Shown: positions 26,777 through 36,210, numbered from the stretch's first letter. The stretch is DNA of 64,000 nucleotides from Acinetobacter bohemicus ANC 3994 (GCF_000367925.1 NZ_KB849164.1:660349-724348); one strand, 5' to 3'. Translations and numbers: made by a program. The notes: generated from the sequence alone by a model not told the origin.

Positions 26777-28261
26777 ATGAATATTAATTTGATTGACTTA
26801 CTTAAGAAGAAAGTATCTGCGATTGTCCTTGAGGGTGAAACAGAATATCTTAGTGAAAAGAGTCAGGCATTAACTAGTTTTTTCCCAATCCTATTATCGA
26901 TTTTAAAATCTCAGCCAAAGCTTATTGAAATTTTACAGAATCAATTAAATCCAAGATTAACCGATATTTTTATAACTAATCCTGCTTTAAAGCAGCAATT
27001 TTTAGAACAAATTTCAGGTACTGTCCCGACTGGAGCAATGGAATCTACCCTAAATCGCTCAATTGCACCAACGCTTGGTGTGTTAGAGATTGAAGCGGGG
27101 TCTGCTGAGCCAAGTGCGATTGTGCATCTAATTGAAACACATTGGTCAGCCGTGTCGAATGCCTTACCACCTTGGGCGCTTGCATTGTTAAGTGCTTTAG
27201 GCATAGGTACAGCAGTTGAACATACTTTACATCAAGCGCCTGAAATTACCTCTTATAAGGAGGCTGAAGAAAAAAAGAAATCAGGTTTTTTATTACCTCT
27301 GATTGCTTTTGTTATTTTAGCGGTGCTACTTGCATTAATATTTAGGGCTTGTTCTGGTCAAAAAGAAACTGAATCGGTAAGTACTCTTCCTGCACAAACA
27401 GCCAGTAGTGAACCTGCTAAATTACAGCTCAGTACTGGTGCGGCAGGATATTTAACAACGTGTCAGTTATATTCTGGTAATGCGAGTTATATCAATATTT
27501 TGCAACAGGAAATTAAACAAATTTTTAATCATACCATGGGTTGTGGTGTCGAGAGCAATGCCAATTATCATACCGAATTTATTGATCAAGATGCTATTCC
27601 AAGCGTATTAAAACTGGTCAAGGGCGTGCCAAATGCCTCCTTAACTTGGATGGGAAATCAACTTTCTATTCAGACTGCTGATCCTACAGATGCACAACAA
27701 CTGGCAGCTAAAATTCAACCACTGGTTAAAAACATGACAGTGCTTACTCAAACCGCCACCAATACTGCTACATTCGTAGATAGTCATGCTGTAATTAGTA
27801 CGGGCAATAGCAATGCGGAAAAAGCTTTGGCGGAAATTAACCCCGATAATATTCGCGCTTTAGATATTGCAACAGCACTTAATATGCAAATTATTAATTT
27901 TGATACCGCCAGCACCCATATCCCTGAAGCAAATAAATCGATTTTAGATCAAGCCGCTGCTTTGATGAAACGTGCGCCACAAGTGAAGTTAACCGTTAAA
28001 GGTCATACCGATGCTGTAGGTCATGCTGCAACAAATAAGACCTTATCACAAAAACGTGCGCAAGCTGTTGTGGATTATTTAGTGAAACAAGGGGTTGACC
28101 CTGCACAATTACAAGCCGTCGGTTATGGTCAAGAACAGCCGATCGCGGATAATTCAACGGCTAATGGTCAGTTTAAAAATCGCCGTATTGAATTTGAAGT
28201 ACTCAATACTGAAACAGGTGTAGTACGAGAAGTAAATGAGGATGGAATTAAAAAACAGTAA
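26777..28261 (+). CDS. OmpA-family protein with cytoplasmic N-terminal domain and single membrane helix
   Basis: The 494-aa protein has three parts. Residues 1-165 form a helical domain with no signal peptide, vaguely like YidB/DUF937 proteins. Residues 171-189 are one hydrophobic helix. A periplasmic region then ends in an OmpA-like peptidoglycan-binding domain (about residues 370-478, with KGHTDAVG, SQKRAQAVVDYL and GYGQEQP). The 220-365 segment looks like BON-type repeats. This suggests an inner-membrane protein that holds the cell wall and has a cytoplasmic head. The exact role is unknown. It stands alone between terminators. Confidence 0.82.
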   Translation: MNINLIDLLKKKVSAIVLEGETEYLSEKSQALTSFFPILLSILKSQPKLIEILQNQLNPRLTDIFITNPALKQQFLEQISGTVPTGAMESTLNRSIAPTLGVLEIEAGSAEPSAIVHLIETHWSAVSNALPPWALALLSALGIGTAVEHTLHQAPEITSYKEAEEKKKSGFLLPLIAFVILAVLLALIFRACSGQKETESVSTLPAQTASSEPAKLQLSTGAAGYLTTCQLYSGNASYINILQQEIKQIFNHTMGCGVESNANYHTEFIDQDAIPSVLKLVKGVPNASLTWMGNQLSIQTADPTDAQQLAAKIQPLVKNMTVLTQTATNTATFVDSHAVISTGNSNAEKALAEINPDNIRALDIATALNMQIINFDTASTHIPEANKSILDQAAALMKRAPQVKLTVKGHTDAVGHAATNKTLSQKRAQAVVDYLVKQGVDPAQLQAVGYGQEQPIADNSTANGQFKNRRIEFEVLNTETGVVREVNEDGIKKQ

Positions 28262-28286
28262 GTCATCTGTGCATCTAAGAAGTAAA

Positions 28287-28318
28287 AAATCTCTGGGTAA
28301 AAGCAGAGATTTTTTTAT
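28287..28318 (+). terminator. Terminator after the OmpA-family gene
   Basis: A 9-bp perfect stem (28287-28295/28304-28312) with an 8-nt loop is followed by T residues. Confidence 0.9.
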
Positions 28319-28393
28319 TGGAACTATCGCTAAATTGATCACTTTTTGCTTAAATACGCAGCGAAAATTATAAATAATGTGGTTAATAACATA

Positions 28394-29428
28394 ATGATGA
28401 ATAAAACAATACTTTGCAGCCTAATTGTCGCGACAACTTTAGTTTCGGGTTGTGACTATTTTAAAAATAAGAAGAGTGAACCGGTTGAGGAAAAAGTTGA
28501 AACCTCAAATTGGAGTTGTACTGATGCAAAAAATATCGGACAGGTTGAAGCATATCTAAAAGCTGAATATTTAAAACAGTTAGATAAGCAATTACGTCAT
28601 TCGAGCTATGAAGCAGATCAAGAATTATTAAAGAAAATCACGCAAAACGTGAAGTTTAAAATTAAGAATGTCACCACGATTACAGATGATCCAAGCACAG
28701 CCAAAAACTTAGCTTGTAGCAGTGATCTGGTGGTTCAATTGCCTAAAGGCTTACAAAAACGTGCTGAAAATGCTTATTTAGAAGCACCTTGTGAAGATTG
28801 TGAAGGCGAAGAACATGCATCGACATTAAATTTACGTGATTATTTGGAAAGTGGTGAATCAAATTTAACGCTTGGTGATGATCAACTGAGCGGTGCTTAT
28901 AGTTATGATATTACCAAGACCGATAAAGAAGGTTTAACCATCAGCGCGGAAAACCAAAATGCAGTGATTGATGGTATTGTTTTTGTGACAGTGAAAGCGG
29001 TGCAATATGAATCCTATGTTAAACAGAATAGTGAAAACCGCGAATATTCAGAAAAATATTCTCAAGAACAGGCAGCAGAAGTCGCTTTAGCACAAAAGGT
29101 GATGGATATTCGCCAAAAAGAATTAGATGCAGACAAAACTAAAGTGGTTGAACGCTTAAATCAGATTTGGGATCAATTCTCGCCTGAACAAAAACAGCAG
29201 TTGCAACAAGATCAATCGGATTGGTTTGAAAAACGTGATGTAGACTGTAAAGTCATCGCACAAAAGAATGTATATCAGCTCGCCGATAATGATAAAGAAG
29301 TCTATCAAAAGAAATCTGATTATTGGGATGATGCAATGCGTCAACAAAATGAAGCGATGCAATACACCAAATGTTTTAATCAGAAAACTACTGAACGTAT
29401 AATTTATTTAAATAACATTTTTAACTAA
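28394..29428 (+). CDS. Lipoprotein with C-terminal LprI/DUF1311-like domain
   Basis: The 344-aa precursor has a lipoprotein signal (MMNKTILCSLIVATTLVSGC, Cys20 as the lipid site). The C-terminal third has the DQFSPEQKQQLQQDQSDWFEKRD stretch and paired cysteines typical of LprI/DUF1311 proteins, some of which inhibit lysozyme. The middle part is not recognised. The frame opens at 28346, but only the start at 28394 or 28397 leaves the signal at the N-terminus. It ends at a strong terminator. Confidence 0.78.
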   Translation: MMNKTILCSLIVATTLVSGCDYFKNKKSEPVEEKVETSNWSCTDAKNIGQVEAYLKAEYLKQLDKQLRHSSYEADQELLKKITQNVKFKIKNVTTITDDPSTAKNLACSSDLVVQLPKGLQKRAENAYLEAPCEDCEGEEHASTLNLRDYLESGESNLTLGDDQLSGAYSYDITKTDKEGLTISAENQNAVIDGIVFVTVKAVQYESYVKQNSENREYSEKYSQEQAAEVALAQKVMDIRQKELDADKTKVVERLNQIWDQFSPEQKQQLQQDQSDWFEKRDVDCKVIAQKNVYQLADNDKEVYQKKSDYWDDAMRQQNEAMQYTKCFNQKTTERIIYLNNIFN

Positions 29429-29454
29429 ACTGACCGATATAAACGCTATTAATG

Positions 29455-29483
29455 AAAAGGACGAATTGATTCGTCCTTTTTTT
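29455..29483 (+). terminator. Terminator after the LprI-like gene
   Basis: An 11-bp perfect stem (29455-29465/29470-29480) with a TTGA loop runs into a T-tract. Confidence 0.93.
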
Positions 29484-29521
29484 ATTGGCATGCTGTGCTG
29501 AACAGTAAAGTGTGAAAGTAT

Positions 29522-30304
29522 ATGCGAATTAGTTTTATGGGTGCAGGGCGAGTTGCGCATCATCTTGCTCATGTATTAAGCCAACATCATCAAATTGTTC
29601 AGATTTATAGTCGAACTTTAGCAACTGCACAAACTTTAGCGACACAAGTGAATGCAACTGCGACCACGAATATTGAAGAATTGAATCCTGAAATTGATTT
29701 GGTCATTATAGCAGTGAGTGATCAGGCGATTGCTTCGGTTATTAGTAATGTTCATCAGCAATTACCCAAGGTTCTGATTGTACATACTTCAGGCAGTACC
29801 GACATTGAAGTCTTGGCACAGATCCATGCACGGGCAGGTGTGTTTTATCCTTTGCAAACCTTTAGTTTAGAGCGGGAAATAAACTGGTCAGATACGCCTA
29901 TTTTTGTAGAAGCCAAGTCTGAAGATGATTTGGTGTTATTAGCAGAACTGGCCAATCAGTTAAGTACTCGCGTTTATTCATACACTTCGGCACAACGTTT
30001 AAGTTTACATTTGGCCGCCGTGTTTGCTTGTAATTTTAGCAATTATTGTTATGACATGGCGAAGCAAATCGTGGATGCACAGCACGTGGATTTCTCATTG
30101 CTGTATCCGCTGATTTTAGAAACAGCCAATAAAGCCTTACATAATGATCCAAAATTGATGCAAACAGGGCCAGCGATGCGCGGTGATCAAAATATTCTAA
30201 AAATGCACGAACAGATGTTGCAAAAGGCGCAACGTGAAGATTTAAAAAATATATATCAGTTAATGAGTCAGCAAATTCTACAATCGCATGCGACTCAATC
30301 TTAA
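29522..30304 (+). CDS. Rossmann-like / DUF2520 domain protein
   Basis: The 260-aa protein opens with a nucleotide-binding motif (MRISFMGAGRVAHHLAHVL, GxGxxA type) and a DLVIIAVSDQAI strand. It continues with HTSGS and GVFYPLQTFS segments and a helical C-terminal domain. This matches the Rossmann-like plus DUF2520 family, related to F420/NADP and 6-phosphogluconate type dehydrogenases. The substrate is unknown. It is followed on the same strand by a methyltransferase gene about 86 bp away. Confidence 0.85.
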   Translation: MRISFMGAGRVAHHLAHVLSQHHQIVQIYSRTLATAQTLATQVNATATTNIEELNPEIDLVIIAVSDQAIASVISNVHQQLPKVLIVHTSGSTDIEVLAQIHARAGVFYPLQTFSLEREINWSDTPIFVEAKSEDDLVLLAELANQLSTRVYSYTSAQRLSLHLAAVFACNFSNYCYDMAKQIVDAQHVDFSLLYPLILETANKALHNDPKLMQTGPAMRGDQNILKMHEQMLQKAQREDLKNIYQLMSQQILQSHATQS

Positions 30305-30390
30305 TTTTAAATCAGACTTAATTTTAAATCAGAATACGATTTTCTTAGATTAATATTTGAATAATCGATAAATAAGGGGACAATAAAGCA

Positions 30391-31065
30391 ATGGCAAAGG
30401 ATTTTAACAGTCAGCATGTGGTCGATGGTTACGATGTACACATTCGTAAACTCATTCCGGGCTACGAAGTGGTGCACCAACAGATTCAAGCATTGCTCAA
30501 AACCTATGTCAATGAACATGCACATGTCTTGATTGTGGGTTGTGGTACAGGTTATGAACTGGGCTATTTGTTGCAATTGTTTCCGAATTGGTCTTTTACG
30601 GCCACTGATTTATCGGCAACCATGTTGGAGAAAGCCAAACAATATATTCAGCCGTTAGATGCACTGCATCGGGTTGAGTTTGTACTGGCAGATGTTGATC
30701 AGTTAAAAACAGAGCAGACTTATGATGCAGCACTTTCCATTCTTGTTACACATTTTGTTCCTTATGCACAGAAACTCAATTTTTTTAAAGCAATTGATTC
30801 GCGCTTAAAACAGCACGGCGTGTTTATTGGCTTTGATTTGACCGCAATAAAGACCGATCAAGAGCGAGGAATGCTTCAACATATTTGTGAGACAAATGGC
30901 TTAAGTACAGCGCAGTCTACGGCAATGTTAAGTCGTTTAGCAGATGACTTTTACCCATTGTCGGAACAAGAAACATTTGAACAATTAAACTTGGCAGGTT
31001 TTGGTTCTGTACAACGCTTTACCCAAATTTTATCTTATCAAGGTTTTATGGCACTGAAGGTTTAA
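30391..31065 (+). CDS. Class I SAM-dependent methyltransferase
   Basis: The 224-aa soluble protein has the class I SAM-binding motif VLIVGCGTGYELG (about residues 46-58), the acidic SAM-ribose contact TATDLS and the VLADVDQL motif II. The target is not clear. A GGGGA sits just before the ATG. It ends at a hairpin shared with the convergent trmB. Confidence 0.9.
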   Translation: MAKDFNSQHVVDGYDVHIRKLIPGYEVVHQQIQALLKTYVNEHAHVLIVGCGTGYELGYLLQLFPNWSFTATDLSATMLEKAKQYIQPLDALHRVEFVLADVDQLKTEQTYDAALSILVTHFVPYAQKLNFFKAIDSRLKQHGVFIGFDLTAIKTDQERGMLQHICETNGLSTAQSTAMLSRLADDFYPLSEQETFEQLNLAGFGSVQRFTQILSYQGFMALKV

Positions 31066-31080
31066 TAGCTTGCATTAAAA

Positions 31081-31109
31081 ATGGCTCATATTTGAATGAG
31101 CCATTTGTT
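31081..31109. terminator. Bidirectional hairpin between the methyltransferase and trmB
   Basis: A 9-bp perfect stem (31081-31089/31096-31104) has A residues before it and a T-rich stretch after it. It lies between two convergent stops. Confidence 0.85.
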
Positions 31110-31125
31110 AACTTATCTTTTAAAT

Positions 31126-31842
31126 TTACTTGATTTTCTTAAAGAGGAAATCATTAATTTTATGACCTTCCTCTAAACCACGACGTTCAAATTTGGTTTG
31201 TGGACGCCAGTCTGGGCGTGGGTAGCTATTGCCTTGACCTGCCATATTTTCAAGATTTGGACGATTATCTAATACGTCTAACATCCATTCAGCATACGGT
31301 TCCCAATCTGTAGCAGAGTGGAATGTACCACCCATTTCCAGTTTTTGTTCAACCAATGGCATACGGTCATGCGACACAAAACGACGTTTAAAATGACGTT
31401 TCTTTTGCCACGGATCTGGGAAATAAAGCTGTACCGCATTAATGCTATTGTCTGGCATTTCACGTAGCACTTGAATGGCATCTGCATCAAGTAAACGTAA
31501 GTTGGTTAAACCCGCCATACCTGCTTCATAGACACATTGTGCAATACCGGGTATATGAACTTCAATACCGACATAGTTGCGTTCAGGATTCGCCTTTGCC
31601 ATAAGCACAAGCGAACGTCCCATACCAAAACCAATTTCAACAGTCAAAGGGCGTTCTGGATGTTCAAACTGCTGACGTAAATCGCCCACAGGATATTCCA
31701 AAATTAAGTGACCATATTGTTCAAGCGCAGTACGTTGAGAGGTATTCAGCGGAGATGAACGACGCATAAAAGTAACAATTTCGCGATGTTCATTCAAGTT
31801 GTCCAGTTCGACGACTTGCTGGTCTAATTGATCGTTCGACAT
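31126..31842 (-). CDS. trmB: tRNA (guanine-N7-)-methyltransferase
   Basis: TrmB makes m7G at position 46 of the tRNA variable loop. The 238-aa protein has the SAM motif TVEIGFGMGRSLVLMA near residue 69, NYVGIEVH, the ALYFPDPWQKKRHFKRR-like active-site stretch (here QLYFPDPWQKKRH) and the C-terminal TKFERRG motif. It is a single gene; the next gene on its strand is over 150 bp away. Confidence 0.97.
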   Translation of the reverse strand: MSNDQLDQQVVELDNLNEHREIVTFMRRSSPLNTSQRTALEQYGHLILEYPVGDLRQQFEHPERPLTVEIGFGMGRSLVLMAKANPERNYVGIEVHIPGIAQCVYEAGMAGLTNLRLLDADAIQVLREMPDNSINAVQLYFPDPWQKKRHFKRRFVSHDRMPLVEQKLEMGGTFHSATDWEPYAEWMLDVLDNRPNLENMAGQGNSYPRPDWRPQTKFERRGLEEGHKINDFLFKKIK

Positions 31843-31950
31843 AACTTTGGCAAATGTAAAAAATTCGAATGCGGTATTTTAAGTCTTAAGGGGTGTAAGT
31901 CAAATTTTTTACTGGGTTCAGTTCAATTTAATTGCTGAATAAAGTTGTGT

Positions 31951-31980
31951 GATATAAAAAAGCGCCTAAATAGACGCTTT
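31951..31980 (-). terminator. Terminator of the SulP transporter gene
   Basis: On the minus strand an 8-bp stem (31973-31980/31959-31966, one G-T pair) with a 6-nt loop is followed by a T-run (complement of the A residues at 31954-31960). Confidence 0.88.
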
Positions 31981-31994
31981 AAAATCGATGAAAA

Positions 31995-33455
31995 TTAATT
32001 GGAACTGTAACGGTCAACTAAAGTGCTGCTCGCTTCATTTAAGCCAATAATATTGACTTCAATATTTTGCGCTTTAAATTTCTGCACTACATTATTCAGC
32101 ATATTCACTGAAGTAATATCCCAGATGTGTGCATGAGTTAAATCAATTTCAACTTTGCTTATATTTTCTTTAAAGTCAAAAAACTGAAAAAATTTATCTG
32201 AACTGCTAAAGAAAATTTGCCCTGAAATGCTGTAGTGACGAGTATTGTTGATCAGCTGGGATTGAACTTTGACTTCATGTTCCAATTTATTGATTAAAAA
32301 TAGCGCTGAAAGTAACACGCCAAGTAATACACCAAGCGCAAGATTATGCGTTGCTAATACGACAACCACCACAGTAAGCATAACCAGATTACTTTGTTTG
32401 GGGTGCTTACTAAAATTGCGCACCGAATCCCAGTTAAAGGTGGTGAATGACACCATAATCATAATGGCAACCAAAGCGGTCATAGGAATATATGCCAACC
32501 AATTTTTTAAAAAGACCACCAAACACAGTAAAAATACCCCAGCAGTTAAGGTGGATAACCGAGTACGCGCACCTGACGAGACGTTAATAATTGATTGACC
32601 AATCATGGCACAACCGGCCATGCCGCCCATAAAACCGCTGACAATATTGGCATAACCCTGACCGCGGCATTCTTGATGACGATCGCCTTCAGTTCCAGTG
32701 ACTTCATTTACAATGGTCGTGGTCATCATAGTCTCAAGCAAACCCACGGTGGCTAAAGTCATAGCGTAAGGGAAAATAATCCTGAGCGTTTCAAAGTTCA
32801 GTGGAATGTCAGGAATCAGGAAAATAGGCAAGGTGTCTGGGAAATGGCCTAAATCACTGACTGTACGCATATCTGCACCTAAAAAAAGTGCAACGAGACT
32901 TAAAACAATAATGCAAATTAGTGGAGAGGGAATGAGTTTGCCGATTTTAGGAAGATAAGGAAATAAATAAACGACAGCTAAACCTAGCCCGACAAATAAA
33001 TAGCCTAAGCTATCCATTTTATTCAGCTCGGGAAGTTGAGCAGCAAAAATCAAAATCGCGAGGGCATTCACAAAGCCGTAGACTACGGATTGAGAAATAA
33101 AGCGCATCAACTTTGCAACTTTAAAGTAACCGGCAATGACCTGAATCATTCCTGTAAGCACTGTCGCTGCTAATAAATATTGCAGACCATGATCTTTTAC
33201 CAGAGTGATCATCAGTAAAGCCATAGCACCCGTGGCAGCAGAAATCATGGCGGATCGGCCGCCAAAAAATGCAATCGTGACTGCGATACAAAATGAAGCA
33301 TACAAGCCGACTTGTGGGTCGACACCTGCAATAGCCGAAAAAGCGATTGATTCAGGAATCAGCGCTAAGCCAACCACCAAACCGGCTAAAACATCGGTAC
33401 GGATATTGGAAAACCATTCTTCTTTTTTCAGGCTAATCACAACGTTAATTTTCAT
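31995..33455 (-). CDS. SulP family anion transporter with STAS domain
   Basis: The 486-aa inner-membrane protein has many hydrophobic segments and the SulP hallmarks GLVVGLALIPESIAFS near residue 28 and a conserved GQSIINVSSGARTRLS loop near residue 284. A C-terminal STAS domain follows from about residue 400 (ISGQIFFSS, EIDLTHAHIWDITSV). SulP proteins carry sulfate, bicarbonate or dicarboxylates; the substrate here is unknown. The ATG at 33455 is preferred to the in-frame TTG three bases upstream. Confidence 0.93.
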   Translation of the reverse strand: MKINVVISLKKEEWFSNIRTDVLAGLVVGLALIPESIAFSAIAGVDPQVGLYASFCIAVTIAFFGGRSAMISAATGAMALLMITLVKDHGLQYLLAATVLTGMIQVIAGYFKVAKLMRFISQSVVYGFVNALAILIFAAQLPELNKMDSLGYLFVGLGLAVVYLFPYLPKIGKLIPSPLICIIVLSLVALFLGADMRTVSDLGHFPDTLPIFLIPDIPLNFETLRIIFPYAMTLATVGLLETMMTTTIVNEVTGTEGDRHQECRGQGYANIVSGFMGGMAGCAMIGQSIINVSSGARTRLSTLTAGVFLLCLVVFLKNWLAYIPMTALVAIMIMVSFTTFNWDSVRNFSKHPKQSNLVMLTVVVVVLATHNLALGVLLGVLLSALFLINKLEHEVKVQSQLINNTRHYSISGQIFFSSSDKFFQFFDFKENISKVEIDLTHAHIWDITSVNMLNNVVQKFKAQNIEVNIIGLNEASSTLVDRYSSN

Positions 33456-33659
33456 CAAACTTTAAAGCTGGCTATGTTAAAACATCTTTATAAAAAAAAG
33501 CACATTAGATTGACTTGAAAAAAGCGAGATTTTGGACAATATTCAGAAGGTAAATATTTTTTATTCATTTATGCTTTTTTGCAATTTACAGGTTTGATCA
33601 CTTGAAAGTTTGTTAGAAGAGATTTAAAACAGTTAATAGTTAGATAACAAGGATCAGAT

Positions 33660-34271
33660 ATGAAGCTTTATTATTCTCCGGGTGCATGCTCTTTGGCTGC
33701 TCATATTATTTTAAATGAAATTAACGTCGATTTTGATTTAGAACGTGTCAATCTAAAAACACATAAAACAGAAAAAGGGGCCGATTATTACGCCATTAAT
33801 CCTAAGGGCTATGTTCCTGCTTTAGAAATTAATCCGGGCTTGATTCTAACTGAAAATGTGGCAATTTTACCTTTCCTTGCACAGCATGATCCAAAACAAG
33901 ATTTAATTCCACCATCGGGTTTAGGGCGTGCCAAAGTGCTTGAGTGGCTTGGTTATTTAAACTCTGAATTACACGATGCTTACGCCGTATTCTTTGGTGC
34001 GCCACTATCTGCTGAAGCGAAAGAAAAAGCCTATGCGGAAATTGATCGTTTATTAACTTATATTGATAAAACAATCGGTGAATCTGATCACGATTATTTG
34101 GTTGATGATAATTTTGGCCCAGCAGATGCTTATTTGTTTGTACTGACAAATTGGTCAAATGGCATCGAACATGATTTAACACCCTATAAAAATATTATTG
34201 CATTACGTCATAAAGTGGCTGAACGTCAATCGGTACAAATTGCAATGCGTGATGAAGGTTTGATTGCTTAA
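33660..34271 (+). CDS. Glutathione S-transferase (beta-class-like)
   Basis: The 203-aa protein begins MKLYYSPGACSLAAHI, the beta-class N-terminus with a conserved Cys at residue 10. It has the glutathione-contact segments GYVPAL and LTENVAIL in the thioredoxin-like domain and an all-helical C-terminal domain. Bacterial relatives conjugate glutathione or bind xenobiotics; the substrate is unknown. It is a single gene with its own terminator. Confidence 0.94.
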   Translation: MKLYYSPGACSLAAHIILNEINVDFDLERVNLKTHKTEKGADYYAINPKGYVPALEINPGLILTENVAILPFLAQHDPKQDLIPPSGLGRAKVLEWLGYLNSELHDAYAVFFGAPLSAEAKEKAYAEIDRLLTYIDKTIGESDHDYLVDDNFGPADAYLFVLTNWSNGIEHDLTPYKNIIALRHKVAERQSVQIAMRDEGLIA

Positions 34272-34290
34272 GTGAACTTGATTTAATTTA

Positions 34291-34315
34291 AAAGTGCCTA
34301 AGGGTGCTTTTTTTA
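34291..34315 (+). terminator. Terminator after the GST gene
   Basis: An 8-bp stem (34291-34298/34303-34310, two wobble pairs) with a 4-nt loop is followed by T residues. Confidence 0.78.
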
Positions 34316-34536
34316 TGTCTATTGAATTGGGTGGGTAGTGTTTACTTTAGGTGCTGGATCTTGCACAACTATTTCCGATTACTGCGGTGGAATTTTAGAT
34401 TAAGCAAAAATAATTTTGAAGTGAATTTTTTTATTGTTGATTTTTTATCAATAATATTTTGCATTTTGATGAATTTTTAGCAATAAAAATCTCAAGTATA
34501 TTTGCTACTGAAAATGAATCCTTTAAGGTTTGAAGC

Positions 34537-35118
34537 ATGAGTAATATTCTGATCGTCAATGGCGCTAAACAATTTGCACATTCGAATGGAGAGCTAAATG
34601 ATACTTTGACAGCGTTAGCAAATAAGGTACTTTGCGAACTGGGTCATACCGTTCAAATTTCACGTGCAGATAGTGACTATGAGATTCAGGCAGAAATACA
34701 AAAATATGTATGGGCCGATGTGGTGATTTATCAAATGCCCGGCTGGTGGATGGGCGCGCCTTGGACGGTGAAAAAATATATCGATGATATCTTTACAGAA
34801 GGGCATGGAACTTTATATGCAAGTGATGGCCGAAGCCGTGCAGATGCATCAAAGAAATATGGTTCTGGGGGTCTCATTCACGATAAAAAATATATGTTAT
34901 CACTGACATGGAATGCACCTATGGAAGCATTTATTGAACAAGATCAATTTTTTCATGGTGTTGGGGTGGATGGTGTGTACTTACCCTTTCATAAGGCCAA
35001 TCAGTTCTTGGGTATGCAAAGTTTAGAAACTTTTATTGTCAATGATGTGGTTAAAGCACCTGAAGTTGAAGCCTATATGGCGCAGTACCGTGAACATTTA
35101 ACCCAAGTTTTTGCTTAA
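34537..35118 (+). CDS. mdaB: NADPH:quinone reductase MdaB
   Basis: The 193-aa flavodoxin-fold enzyme reduces quinones with two electrons. It closely resembles E. coli MdaB along its whole length: NGAKQFAHSNGELNDTL, MPGWWMGAPWTVKKY, EGHGTLYASDGRSR and WNAPMEAF are shared. It is followed after 15 bp by a YgiN-like monooxygenase gene, the same pair as mdaB-ygiN in E. coli, where the two are proposed to cycle quinone and quinol. Confidence 0.96.
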   Translation: MSNILIVNGAKQFAHSNGELNDTLTALANKVLCELGHTVQISRADSDYEIQAEIQKYVWADVVIYQMPGWWMGAPWTVKKYIDDIFTEGHGTLYASDGRSRADASKKYGSGGLIHDKKYMLSLTWNAPMEAFIEQDQFFHGVGVDGVYLPFHKANQFLGMQSLETFIVNDVVKAPEVEAYMAQYREHLTQVFA

Positions 35119-35133
35119 TCTGGAGATGTGACC

Positions 35134-35445
35134 ATGTTAACTGTAATTGCTGAAATTATTTGTCATTCAGAACAAGGTTTTAAAACGGTACTTGATTCAT
35201 TTCACAACATCCGCAAACAGGTATTACAAGAGCCTGGTTGTAATCTTTATGACGTACATATTGATCATCCTGCAATTGAGAGTGCATTACAGACCAAAGT
35301 GCCATTTTCAATCATGATGTATGAGCAGTGGGAGAGTATGCCGCACTTAGAGATGCATATGCACAGTGTCAATATGCAACAACATGCCAAAGCAACCGAA
35401 GGGGCGGTTGCTCACGTACAAATTCGTATTTTAGAAGCACAATAA
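35134..35445 (+). CDS. ygiN: Quinol monooxygenase, YgiN-like (ABM domain)
   Basis: The 103-aa protein is an antibiotic-biosynthesis-monooxygenase fold (ferredoxin-like dimer) without cofactor. It has the MLTVIAEI start, an EPGCNLYDVH strand and the EQWESMPHLEMHM motif common to YgiN. The frame opens at a GTG at 35128, but GGAG lies eight bases before the ATG at 35134 and the protein then aligns from its first residue with E. coli YgiN. It is paired with mdaB. Confidence 0.9.
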   Translation: MLTVIAEIICHSEQGFKTVLDSFHNIRKQVLQEPGCNLYDVHIDHPAIESALQTKVPFSIMMYEQWESMPHLEMHMHSVNMQQHAKATEGAVAHVQIRILEAQ

Positions 35446-35454
35446 GCTGCGCAT

Positions 35455-35498
35455 GTGAGTTTGAAAGAGTCTTAATGACTCTATTTATTCAAACTCAC
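35455..35498. terminator. Nested inverted repeat spanning the stop of the convergent gene
   Basis: An 11-bp outer stem (35455-35465/35488-35498) encloses a 6-bp inner hairpin (35466-35471/35477-35482). The stop codon of the minus-strand gene is at 35485-35487, so the outer arm lies in its last codons. It probably acts as a two-way terminator although T-runs are short. Confidence 0.65.
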
Positions 35499-36210
35499 GT
35501 GGCTCATTAAATTGAACCTGTTCGAGTTTCAATGCATAGCGATGTTTTAATGTCGACCATTGAACTTTGACAGGTTGCGTGCTTTCAGCAAATTCATTTT
35601 CACCTGTCGTGCTTTTCACTTTGCCTGTCATAAAGTTAATACTTCGCGCTGTGATGTCACCTGATGCGCGGTGAAAATCATTCACATCATAGCCAATTAG
35701 CTTAAATGCGCGGTCTTGGTATCGAAAGGTATAAATGTGATTGGTCACATACCACGAACCACAGCTTAACCAGTAGTGCAGATGAATTTTGAGCACGCCT
35801 CTTTGAATGCTCAAAGCTTCGGTTTCACCAAGCGGATCAGCCAGACAAGGGGACTCTGCATCGCCTTCAGTCGGTAGTGAATGATTACTCGCAATGAGCT
35901 GATAGCCACTTGGCTGTTTAAATAAAACCAAAAGTTTCCGTTCATTTACATTCAGTACATTACTGCCTAAGCCTGCATTTACCACGAAATGGTCTGGATT
36001 GGTGTCTTCAATAATCAGGGCAATATCTGCTTGACCATCTTGGTTTAAATCGCCTTGTACTTTTTCCAAGATTTTCCAATTTTTTGGAACAAAGGATTGA
36101 TAGCTTGTTTTGAGCGTAGTTTCTGTCTCTGCTTTTGCCCAAACATTACTTGTTAGTGTAATGAAAAATAGGGTGTTAAGTATAAGTAAAGGTTTGATAA
36201 GTTTTAGCAT
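35485..36210 (-). CDS. Exported hypothetical protein with FG-GAP/EF-like motif
   Basis: The 241-aa precursor has a signal peptide (hydrophobic core 8-22, probable cleavage after VWA near residue 25). After it, GDLNQDGQADIALI (about residues 53-66) resembles an FG-GAP repeat or a calcium-binding DxDxDG loop. No enzyme motif is visible. Two Cys are in the mature chain. It is convergent with ygiN and its last codons lie in a nested inverted repeat. Confidence 0.75.
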   Translation of the reverse strand: MLKLIKPLLILNTLFFITLTSNVWAKAETETTLKTSYQSFVPKNWKILEKVQGDLNQDGQADIALIIEDTNPDHFVVNAGLGSNVLNVNERKLLVLFKQPSGYQLIASNHSLPTEGDAESPCLADPLGETEALSIQRGVLKIHLHYWLSCGSWYVTNHIYTFRYQDRAFKLIGYDVNDFHRASGDITARSINFMTGKVKSTTGENEFAESTQPVKVQWSTLKHRYALKLEQVQFNEPREFE

